Below are positions 22,594 through 30,269 of a stretch of DNA of 53,900 bases, piece after piece. The notes under the pieces are model-generated. The model searched no databases. It was given only the letters and a program-made list of their open reading frames with translations, and had not been told where the DNA came from. The DNA is from SG8-4 sp964598225 (GTDB lineage: Bacteria > Planctomycetota > Phycisphaerae > Sedimentisphaerales > Anaerobacaceae). The stretch covers positions 1 through 53,900 of the forward strand of contig CAZRBG010000041.1 in assembly GCA_964598225.1 (NCBI GenBank), written 5' to 3'. A program made the translations under genes and the position numbers. Positions within the stretch are counted from its first letter, which is position 1. Each line of letters opens with the position of its first letter.

Positions 22594-23739
22594 ATGAAGC
22601 CAATAATGAAACGATCCAAAAATGAAAGCCTCTTTATAAGCACGATGGCTTGTGCTGTCATCTTCTGTACGATCTTTGCCGGTACGGCACAGTGCGAGCG
22701 GATAAAAGACATCGTCAACATTCAGGGGCTTCGGAGCAACCCGCTTAGCGGTGTGGGATTGGTAATAGGTCTTGCCGGCACAGGCGATTCTACCCTGCTT
22801 TCGAGACAAATGCTGACTAATCTTCTCCGAAATTCAGGCCTCGTTCTGGATCCCACGGACTTAACCGGCGGCAACGTTGCCGTAGCCTGGGTAACTGCGA
22901 ATCTGGGACCGTTTGACCGTGAAGGCTCGCGCATCGATGTCGATGTTTCAGCGATAGGCGACGCCAAAAGTCTTCAGGGCGGGAAACTCCTGCCGTCGCC
23001 CTTGAAAGGACTCGATGGACAGGTATACGCTGTTGCTGAGGGGGGAGTATCAATCGGCGGCTGGACAGCTTTGGGCGACACGGCTTCTATCACCAAGAAC
23101 CACCAGACAGTCGGGAGAATCCCCGACGGGGCGACGGTCGAAAAAGAGGAAATAGCAACTTTTGTCGAGCAAATGGCCGGCAACAGAGTGATTTTTCTCA
23201 ATCTCAGAAATGTAGATTTTTCCACAGCCAGAAATGTCTGCCGGGCAATCAACCGCCAGTTCGCTGATTCTGCGGTAGTGATCGATGCCGGAACAATCAA
23301 AGTAACAATACCGAAGGAGATCGCCCGGGCGGAGATCGCCGGTTTCATCGACGACATAACAAAGCCCGACGTAAAGGTCGATTCTCCCGCGGTTGTGGTC
23401 ATCAACGAGCGCACCGGTACGATCGTGGTCGGCGAGAACGTCGGCATCTCCGCAGTGGCGATTTCTCAGGGCAGCCTCGTGGTCAAGATCAAAGAGACCG
23501 AATTCGTCTCGCAGCCGACCGCGCCCTTCTCCGACGCCGGAACGACAGTGACTGTCCCGGATACCTCAATAGGCGTGGATGAGAAAGATGCCCATCTGAT
23601 TCCAATATCCAGATCGGTTACCGTCTCGGAGCTGGCCAAGAACCTCAACGCAATCGGAGCAACTCCGAGGGATCTGATAGCAATATTTAACGCGCTGAAA
23701 AAAGCCGGCGCTCTTCAGGCCAAACTGATAATAATGTAG
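22594..23739 (+). CDS. flgI: P-ring protein FlgI
   Basis: 381 residues with a signal peptide (ending about AQCERI). Conserved features: IKDIVNIQGLRSNPLSGVGL, VIGLAGTGDS, FDREGSRIDVDVSAIGDAKS and the C-terminal ATPRDLIAIFNALKKAGALQ. Periplasmic ring around the rod, assembled with FlgA. Normal length. Confidence 0.98.
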   Translation: MKPIMKRSKNESLFISTMACAVIFCTIFAGTAQCERIKDIVNIQGLRSNPLSGVGLVIGLAGTGDSTLLSRQMLTNLLRNSGLVLDPTDLTGGNVAVAWVTANLGPFDREGSRIDVDVSAIGDAKSLQGGKLLPSPLKGLDGQVYAVAEGGVSIGGWTALGDTASITKNHQTVGRIPDGATVEKEEIATFVEQMAGNRVIFLNLRNVDFSTARNVCRAINRQFADSAVVIDAGTIKVTIPKEIARAEIAGFIDDITKPDVKVDSPAVVVINERTGTIVVGENVGISAVAISQGSLVVKIKETEFVSQPTAPFSDAGTTVTVPDTSIGVDEKDAHLIPISRSVTVSELAKNLNAIGATPRDLIAIFNALKKAGALQAKLIIM

Positions 23740-23750
23740 GAGCTTCTCTC

Positions 23751-24101
23751 ATGGACAGCGCCAAGCTGATACTGACAGAACCTGTCGCACCGCCGAGCAA
23801 ACTCGAAAACCTGCAGCAAACCGGGCTGGAGGGTGCATCGGATGAGAAGAAGAAGCAGGTCGCAAAAGACTTCGAATCGGTCCTGCTTAACAAGCTGTTT
23901 GACCAGATGAGTCAAACCGTTGGAAACTGGGGCTTTGACAAGGACGGGGCCTCGCAACAGGTACAGGGGATATTCTGGCTTTATCTGGCCCGGGACATAG
24001 CGAACAAAGGGGGAATGGGTCTGTGGAAAGACATTTACAATTCCCTGACCGGCCCGGACAAAACAAATTCGGCGATGAATTCGTTGGACGGCGAAATATG
24101 A
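23751..24101 (+). CDS. flgJ: Rod-binding protein FlgJ (rod domain only)
   Basis: 116 residues. The FlgJ rod-cap domain is visible: AKDFESVLLNKLFDQMSQTV followed by GIFWLYLARDIANKGGMGL. The muramidase half found in gamma-proteobacterial FlgJ is absent, so a separate peptidoglycan hydrolase must open the wall. None is encoded in this window. The stop overlaps the flgN start (ATGA). Confidence 0.9.
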   Translation: MDSAKLILTEPVAPPSKLENLQQTGLEGASDEKKKQVAKDFESVLLNKLFDQMSQTVGNWGFDKDGASQQVQGIFWLYLARDIANKGGMGLWKDIYNSLTGPDKTNSAMNSLDGEI

Positions 24102-24619
24102 GAACCTTTGAATCCGAGATAGAAGAAAAAGTCGATGAACTTCTCCTGTGTCTGGAAAACGACGCTCGGCACATGCAAGAGAACCTGTCGAATCTTAACG
24201 AGCTGCGCGGCCTTGTTATCAAGCGCGACGATGTGGCTCTGGGCAGATTGCTTGAAGACGTCCAGGCCAAGTCGGGCCGTTATGCAGGTCACGAAACCGA
24301 CCGACAATCCAAACGAAAAGATCTGGCGAACATGCTCGGCTGCGAGCTCGAACAGGTCATTTTGTCTGAGTTGGCGTCGCGCGTATCTCAAGAGGCACGA
24401 GAGCGAATCAGCGCGATGCAGGTAAAGCTCGGATCACTGGCTGAGGAACTGAAGAATGAATACGTGAGCACGTCGATGCTGTTGTCTGAGTGCGCCCGGT
24501 TCAACAATCTGCTATTGCGAAGCGTGTTCGATCTCAGTCAGACAGGAGCGGTTTATTATAATTCGAACGGCGCGACAAAAAGACATACGGATCAGGCCTT
24601 GATGAATTTGGAGCTTTGA
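24098..24619 (+). CDS. flgN: Flagellar chaperone FlgN
   Basis: 173 residues, all-helical, starting at the ATG that overlaps the flgJ stop. It has the FlgN length, helical pattern (KVDELLLCLENDARHMQENL ... LRGLVIKRDDVALGRLLEDV) and C-terminal helix with YYNSNG, and lies immediately before its expected substrates FlgK and FlgL. It should keep these hook-filament junction proteins export-competent. Sequence identity in this family is low, so position is part of the evidence. A frame starting at 24023 would add 25 unneeded residues. Confidence 0.8.
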   Translation: MRTFESEIEEKVDELLLCLENDARHMQENLSNLNELRGLVIKRDDVALGRLLEDVQAKSGRYAGHETDRQSKRKDLANMLGCELEQVILSELASRVSQEARERISAMQVKLGSLAEELKNEYVSTSMLLSECARFNNLLLRSVFDLSQTGAVYYNSNGATKRHTDQALMNLEL

Positions 24620-24707
24620 TGTCAATTCTATGCTTCTGCCGGCTGCTTGGCGCCTGTAGACAAGGAATTTGACACCTTTGCAATTAGACTTCGACCGGGA
24701 CTAAAGA

Positions 24708-26681
24708 ATGAGCGGTTTCGACATAGGAATGAGTGGTTTCAAAGCCATTCAGCAGAATTTCAGCACGATCGGCAATAATATCGCCAATGCGGCTACGGAA
24801 GGCTATCACCGTCAGCGGGTGACTCTTACCCCGGCTAAAATCGGTGAAAACGGCGCTGTTTCTCAGGGAGGGGGCGTCAACGTCGCAGGTGTCACCAGAA
24901 TGATCGACGGTCTGCTGCAGAAGGAGATTCTCAGGCAGCAGTCTTCATTGGAACAGACATCACAGGAGCTCACCACTCTGCGCACTGTCGAGAGCGCGTT
25001 CGGAGAGCTTACGGGAACGGAGGAATTGAGCGGCGTCATTGATGAATTTCTCAACGCCATGCAGGACCTTGGCGCTCATCCTTCTGAAGTAATCTGGCAG
25101 AATCAGGCGGTTGCCGCGGCTGAAAAAATGGCGGCCAGATTCAGAACGATGGGTGAATTCCTAACTACGTTGGAGACGCAGATTCAGATACAGGCCGAGA
25201 GCGTTGCCGGCCGGATCAATACGTTGACCTCCCAAATCGCCGATCTTAACGACAAGATAAGCACCAGAGAAGCGTCCGGCGGACAGGCCAACAACCTTCG
25301 CGACCAGAGAGATCAACTAATCGTGGATCTTTCAAAACTGGTGGGGGTGGAAACACAGGAACACGAATTCGGTGTGGTCTATGTTAGCGCCGGCAGCATA
25401 CCTGTGGTGACTGATACCACTTCGATAGACATCGAGGTCGGCCTGACGTCAGCAACGGGCGGCAGTCTGGGTGTTTCCGCCGCGGGAGCCTATAGTTACG
25501 ACACAACAATAAAAGGCGGTCAGCTCGGTGGGCTGTTGGCGCTGAAAAACACGCTCGTCTCAGACGTCCATACAAGTCTGGATACTCTGGCCTCGGAGAT
25601 TATGAAGCAGGTCAATCAGTATCACGTTCAGGGAGTCGGTTCGGAAGGCTCGTTCACACAGCTAACCGGCTTGTCCATGACCGGCACCGACCTGGCGGAT
25701 TTTACTCCGCCTGTCACCGACGGCAACATTCATATCAGGCTAACCAATACGAGCACGGGCCAAGTGACGCGACATGCCATACCCATCGATGCATCTGCGG
25801 ATTCTTTGAGCACCCTGGCCACGACAATTTCAGGCATTACCGGACTGACTGCTTCGGTTACATCATCGAGATTGAGCATATTAGCCGACGCAAACTATAA
25901 ATTCGACTTTCTGCCGGCCGTTCTCGCGTCCCCCACGGCCAGCACACTAACGGGCGCCTCGCCTCCGGATATCTCGGTTTCGGGTGTTTACAGCGGAACC
26001 GAAAACGACACATTCCGGTTCTCGGTCTCAGGCGCCGGCGCCGTCGGTAACGGCACTCTTCAACTTGAGGTAAAGGACAACAGCGGCGCCGGAAACGTTA
26101 TCGCCAATCTCTCTATCGGCAGCGGTTACGCCGCGGGCGACAAGCTGGACGTTGGCAACGGTATCCGGGTCTCCATAGGCGCCGGAGACTTCGGCGCAGG
26201 AGACAGCTTCGACGTCGATGCGTTTGCCGATTCGGACACAACCGGCGTGCTCTCGGCCATCGGAATGAATACACTGTTTTCCGGCACGGACGCCGAGAGC
26301 ATGATGGTTCGCTCGGATATAGTCAACTCGCACACCCGAATAGCCACTGCACTCGGTGCCGATATGACCGACAACACCAATGCATTGAGGATTGCAGATA
26401 TAAAGGACCTGGCCCTGAGCAATCTCAACTCTATGACCGCACCGGAATATTATCGCAGACTGGCCACGGACATCGGCACGCTCGTTTCGGGTAGAAAGAT
26501 GAATGAGGACAATGCCGAAGTCATCGTGCAGGACCTTGCCAAACAGCGAGATGAGATAAGCGGCGTGGACATAAACGACGAGTCCGCCCGCCTGCTGCTT
26601 CTGGAACAGATGTACAAGGCGATGGCCGGTTTTATGAGAACCGTACAAACATCGCTGGCAACAGTTATGGAAATAATATAG
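24708..26681 (+). CDS. flgK: Hook-filament junction protein FlgK (HAP1)
   Basis: 657 residues. N-terminal FDIGMSGFKAIQQNFSTIGN and IANAATEGYHRQRVTLTPAK are the canonical flagellar rod/hook motif. The C-terminal coiled segment has the usual VNINDESA-type motif, here VDINDESARLLLLEQMYKAM. The middle carries a larger variable insert (about 300-500) of beta-rich repeats. Secreted and placed as first junction zone. Confidence 0.97.
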   Translation: MSGFDIGMSGFKAIQQNFSTIGNNIANAATEGYHRQRVTLTPAKIGENGAVSQGGGVNVAGVTRMIDGLLQKEILRQQSSLEQTSQELTTLRTVESAFGELTGTEELSGVIDEFLNAMQDLGAHPSEVIWQNQAVAAAEKMAARFRTMGEFLTTLETQIQIQAESVAGRINTLTSQIADLNDKISTREASGGQANNLRDQRDQLIVDLSKLVGVETQEHEFGVVYVSAGSIPVVTDTTSIDIEVGLTSATGGSLGVSAAGAYSYDTTIKGGQLGGLLALKNTLVSDVHTSLDTLASEIMKQVNQYHVQGVGSEGSFTQLTGLSMTGTDLADFTPPVTDGNIHIRLTNTSTGQVTRHAIPIDASADSLSTLATTISGITGLTASVTSSRLSILADANYKFDFLPAVLASPTASTLTGASPPDISVSGVYSGTENDTFRFSVSGAGAVGNGTLQLEVKDNSGAGNVIANLSIGSGYAAGDKLDVGNGIRVSIGAGDFGAGDSFDVDAFADSDTTGVLSAIGMNTLFSGTDAESMMVRSDIVNSHTRIATALGADMTDNTNALRIADIKDLALSNLNSMTAPEYYRRLATDIGTLVSGRKMNEDNAEVIVQDLAKQRDEISGVDINDESARLLLLEQMYKAMAGFMRTVQTSLATVMEII

Positions 26682-26733
26682 GAACGATGAGGCGCATCCG
26701 GTACGTAATACCATAAGATGCGATTGAGAGAAT

Positions 26734-27918
26734 ATGAGTGGAACGCTCGGCAGTATCCATAACAACGTTAACTACGCACTGCATTTGAACAGCGAGGCGA
26801 TGACCGTCCTTCAGGAACAGGCGTCCACCGGTTCGCGCGTGAACCGGACATCGGACGATCCTTCGACGGCATACCGGGTCCTCGGACTGAATTCTCAGGT
26901 AAAGACACTGAAGAACTACAAAGATCGCCTGTCCGACGCCAGCGGTCTGCTGGAACTTTCATCCACGGTCATTCAGGACATGGTCTCTTCACTCAGAGAC
27001 GTAAAAGGAAATCTCACGCAGATAACCAACGGCATTTACGACGAAGCGTCAAGGGAACGAGCCGCAGAGGGCGTCAAGCACGCGCTGGAACATCTGGTAC
27101 TGCTGGCTAATTCCGAGCATACCGGCCGATACCTGTTCGGAGGAGAAGATTCGACGTCGGCGCCGTACGTGGCTCATCGCACTAACGGAGAAATCACCAG
27201 AGTATCGTATCAGGGCAGTGATTCGGATCGAAGCATAGAAGTTGCACCGAATGTGGAATCGTCGGCATTCTACGTGGGCGATGACATATTCCGGTCTGAC
27301 GACCGCAGTACGCCGGTCTTCGAGGGCAATACCGGCGCCGGCGCCGGCACGGGAACGTCGAGCGTCCGCGGCAGCACCTGGCTGACCGTGACCGGTACAG
27401 CCGGTAATTACGATCTTTCGATCGATGACGGCGCTACTACAGTAAATACCGACGGTACCGACACCAACCTTGCGGTTACAAGTTCCACAACGGAAGAAGT
27501 GTTATACGTAGATACTACGAGCATAACCGGCGCCGGAGTCGAACTCGTGCGCGTGCCCGGCACGTACGACATATTCACCTCACTCATCGGAATCCGTGAC
27601 ATATTGAACAACGAGAAAAATCTGCCCGAAGATCAGGTTCGAAACATGCTGGCCAATTCAATTGCCTCGCTTGACGAGATGACCGAACTGCTGGTGCGGG
27701 CCGAGGTATCGATCGGATCGAGAATAGGATTTCTTGAGGACCTTAACGAGACGGTTAAGGACGTGGAATTCAATGCCGAGGACGAAAGCACGCGTTTGGT
27801 GGAAGCCGACATTGCGCAGATTGCGATAGATTTGTCCCGCCGCGAGGTTCTTTATCAGATGTCTCTGTCCGTCGCGGCAAAAGTCTTGTCCGTCTCGTTA
27901 CTCGATTTCATCAGGTGA
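26734..27918 (+). CDS. flgL: Hook-filament junction protein FlgL (HAP3)
   Basis: 394 residues. Flagellin-like N-terminus with EQASTGSRVNRTSDDPSTAY and a C-terminus ending in YQMSLSVAAKVLSVSLLDFI. The middle includes LLANSEHTGRYLFGGEDSTS, typical of FlgL. No flagellin gene follows here, and the length and order after flgK support FlgL over flagellin. Confidence 0.95.
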   Translation: MSGTLGSIHNNVNYALHLNSEAMTVLQEQASTGSRVNRTSDDPSTAYRVLGLNSQVKTLKNYKDRLSDASGLLELSSTVIQDMVSSLRDVKGNLTQITNGIYDEASRERAAEGVKHALEHLVLLANSEHTGRYLFGGEDSTSAPYVAHRTNGEITRVSYQGSDSDRSIEVAPNVESSAFYVGDDIFRSDDRSTPVFEGNTGAGAGTGTSSVRGSTWLTVTGTAGNYDLSIDDGATTVNTDGTDTNLAVTSSTTEEVLYVDTTSITGAGVELVRVPGTYDIFTSLIGIRDILNNEKNLPEDQVRNMLANSIASLDEMTELLVRAEVSIGSRIGFLEDLNETVKDVEFNAEDESTRLVEADIAQIAIDLSRREVLYQMSLSVAAKVLSVSLLDFIR

Positions 27919-27970
27919 TTTATCGACGAACAATCAGTTATTTTATGAAACAGGAGTAAAACAGTTAATC

Positions 27971-29032
27971 ATGACTACGGATTCGAATGAGACAGGCAGA
28001 TACGACCGGAACGAAAGAAACTGCAATTCCGACCGCTACGAGAAGGGCTTGGAGTTGGCTGAAGCCGGTCAACACCGGGAAGCACTCGGCTATATGCAGC
28101 AGCAGCTTCGCGCGACACCGGACAATGCGGAAGTCCTGAACGATACCGGGGCGATCCTGCATTGCCTCGGCCGGTCGGATGAGGCAATCGATCATATCCT
28201 GAAGGCTCGGAGCATTCAGAGCGACTCGGCCGAGATAGTATGGAACCTGGCCGAAGCATATCTGGCTATCGGCAAAGCAAGTGAGGCGATGGAGCTTTTC
28301 GGCGATATGGATCGCATCGGCGTGCTGAGCGCCGACGTCCTGAACCGTACGGCCGACGTATTCATCAATCAGCAAAATAAAGGCGACGCTATCGAAATGC
28401 TGCTGCGCTCGCTGCGAATCTGGCCCGACCAGGAGATGCTTCACCCGATGATCGAAGTGATCCGCTCCAAGAGACCGAAAGTCGCGATCTTCAGCGATGC
28501 CGCAAGCAGCAGTTCGTGCTTTGAGGAGACAGTCAATTTCGTAAAAGAAAGATTCGAGGTTTGTACCGCGGAAAGTCCAACCGACGAAGAGATGCAGGAC
28601 ATGATGAACTGGAGCGATATCTCATGGTTCGAGCGGTGTCCGGAGCTCGTACTTCGAGCTTCCGCCAATGGCGGGATCTGTAAGATCATCATCAGAATCG
28701 GACCGCATGGAGAGCACCAACATTGGTTTGAAAAAATGGACTGGAGAAACTCAGAAGCACTTGTCGTAGTCGAAGACACCGATGACAGAAATGCCTTGAT
28801 TCAGAGCTCCCCGGAGATGGAAGATCGGACATCTATCGTTGTCCTGCCGCAAGAGATTAACGACGACAAATGCAAAACCGCGGACCGAAAAAGTTGTAAA
28901 AATGTCTCCGTTTTGTCGAAGCAAATCAACCGGATTCTGATTCGGCTTGAGAATGAAATTGAGTCACAGGGCGGTAAACCGGAAGACCCCGGATTCTCGG
29001 CCGAACAGAACTTCCCGGCATCCAATGGATGA
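27971..29032 (+). CDS. TPR protein fused to half of a GT4-like glycosyltransferase
   Basis: 353 residues. Residues about 20-155 hold three to four TPR units (EKGLELAEAGQHREALGYMQ, LNDTGAILHCLGRSDEAIDH). Residues about 165-285 look like the N-terminal Rossmann half of glycosyltransferases often linked to surface glycosylation: KVAIFSDAASSSS, FEVCTAESPTDEEMQDMMNW, SDISWFERCPELVLRASANG, and WFEKMDWRNSEALVVVED. The second, nucleotide-sugar-binding half (E-x7-E type) is absent; a polar tail ends the protein. It may be a degenerate enzyme kept as a binding protein, or a truncated flagellin/hook glycosylation factor. Position between flgL and fliD favours a link to filament modification or late assembly. 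Confidence 0.6.
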   Translation: MTTDSNETGRYDRNERNCNSDRYEKGLELAEAGQHREALGYMQQQLRATPDNAEVLNDTGAILHCLGRSDEAIDHILKARSIQSDSAEIVWNLAEAYLAIGKASEAMELFGDMDRIGVLSADVLNRTADVFINQQNKGDAIEMLLRSLRIWPDQEMLHPMIEVIRSKRPKVAIFSDAASSSSCFEETVNFVKERFEVCTAESPTDEEMQDMMNWSDISWFERCPELVLRASANGGICKIIIRIGPHGEHQHWFEKMDWRNSEALVVVEDTDDRNALIQSSPEMEDRTSIVVLPQEINDDKCKTADRKSCKNVSVLSKQINRILIRLENEIESQGGKPEDPGFSAEQNFPASNG

Positions 29033-29093
29033 TTGACGTATTGCGGCCGGTGAATCGAAAAAATATCAATCCCGAATAAGAAACAGGACTTAT

Positions 29094-29768
29094 ATGGAAG
29101 TAACCCATGACAACGCCGACCGAAGGCATGACCCGACCGGGGAGTACGAAAGTTTGCATGAACTTGCAGATTGCTGCATCTCCGCAGGTGATTACAGCAA
29201 GGCGCAACTTTGCTATGAAAAGGCTGCTAACCTGGCTCCCGATGAATCCGGACCTTATCTCGGGCTTGGTGTGGTGGCGCTTCAAAACGGCCTTCTCGAC
29301 GACGCTGAAATCGCCTTTAGGGTAGCTTGTCGCCTGGATTCGACTTGCTCGGGGGCCTATGCCGGACTGGGAATGGTCTCGCAGCAAAAGGCTGATTACA
29401 GACAGGCCTTCGATATGTATCTGAAATGCCTCGAGCGCAACACGGATAATCTGATAGCCTTGCTGGGCCTGTTTCAATCCTCGTGCCAGATGGGCTCGTT
29501 TGCGAAGGTAATTCACTACCTCGAAGTATACCTTGACATGCACCCACAAGATGTATCGGTGATGTTCCCTCTGGCGGCGCTATACATGAAAGAAGGGAGG
29601 TTTGAGAAATCCAGAAGAATACTCTCCGAACTTCTGATGCTCGATCCCGGCCACCAAGACGCCGCCAATCTTCTCGAAGAGCTGGAGCATGATCTTGCCG
29701 GAAAGGAATCCCAGATCGCTCCGACGGCGCAATGCGTCAGTCAAATAGCCACGGGAGTCCGTGAATGA
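29094..29768 (+). CDS. TPR protein between flgL and fliD
   Basis: 224 residues, nearly all TPR: about five repeats, for example LHELADCCISAGDYSKAQLC, YLGLGVVALQNGLLDDAEIA and VIHYLEVYLDMHPQDVSVMF. No signal peptide, so cytoplasmic. AGGAC precedes the ATG; the stop overlaps the next gene (ATGA). A role as adaptor for glycosylation or export of late flagellar proteins is plausible from position; nothing more specific can be read. Confidence 0.65.
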   Translation: MEVTHDNADRRHDPTGEYESLHELADCCISAGDYSKAQLCYEKAANLAPDESGPYLGLGVVALQNGLLDDAEIAFRVACRLDSTCSGAYAGLGMVSQQKADYRQAFDMYLKCLERNTDNLIALLGLFQSSCQMGSFAKVIHYLEVYLDMHPQDVSVMFPLAALYMKEGRFEKSRRILSELLMLDPGHQDAANLLEELEHDLAGKESQIAPTAQCVSQIATGVRE

Positions 29769-30097
29769 AAAATGCCGATGGCGTCAAAACCGAACCAAAA
29801 CCGTCTTCCGCTCTGCTCGACGAGTTGGAGAGCTTGCTGAACGAGCAGATCAAATCTGTGCGTAAAGGCGATTTTAGCAAATCCGAAGCCCTAACTGAAA
29901 AAACGGGCAGGCTGGTTGATGAGCTTAGCCAAATCGACGTATCGGAGCGCTCAGACCTCAGGGAGCGGTTCAAGGGTCTGGTAAAATCGTACAGAACAGT
30001 AATATTTTCGTTTGCAGCGGAGAAAGATCGTATAGAAAAACAGTTGCAGAAGATTGGCCGGGGCAGAAAGACGCTGCAGGCGTATCGCGGTCATTAG
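29765..30097 (+). CDS. Small helical protein, possible FliT/FlgN-type chaperone
   Basis: 110 residues, overlapping the TPR gene by four bases. Predicted helices: SALLDELESLLNEQIKSVRK, LTEKTGRLVDELSQI, and a final helix ending KIGRGRKTLQAYRGH. Size, helical make-up and position just before fliD resemble FliT, the chaperone of FliD, or FlgN-type proteins. The family has little conserved sequence, so this is inference from context. Confidence 0.5.
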   Translation: MKNADGVKTEPKPSSALLDELESLLNEQIKSVRKGDFSKSEALTEKTGRLVDELSQIDVSERSDLRERFKGLVKSYRTVIFSFAAEKDRIEKQLQKIGRGRKTLQAYRGH

Positions 30098-30269
30098 TTT
30101 ATTAGCGATTGACTGAGAACACCATAAAAAGACCGCATAAAACGTGCGACGGCCCGCCACGCGTCGGGAATATTCTCTTATGATTACAGCAGCTTTTGCC
30201 GACAATTATTATGGTGGGCTTAAGAAGCAAATACCCGCGTCGAAAACCTGAATAGAGCAGGAACCTGTT

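Noticed and set aside
24620..24707. TGGCGC and TGACAC before flgK as a sigma54 promoter
   Set aside because: The second element (GC at -12) is at the wrong spacing in both cases.
30170..30245. GCCGACAA as a sigma28 -10 box before fliD
   Set aside because: One mismatch in the -10, and no acceptable TAAA-type -35 at the right distance (TATGATTA only matches about half); too weak to call.
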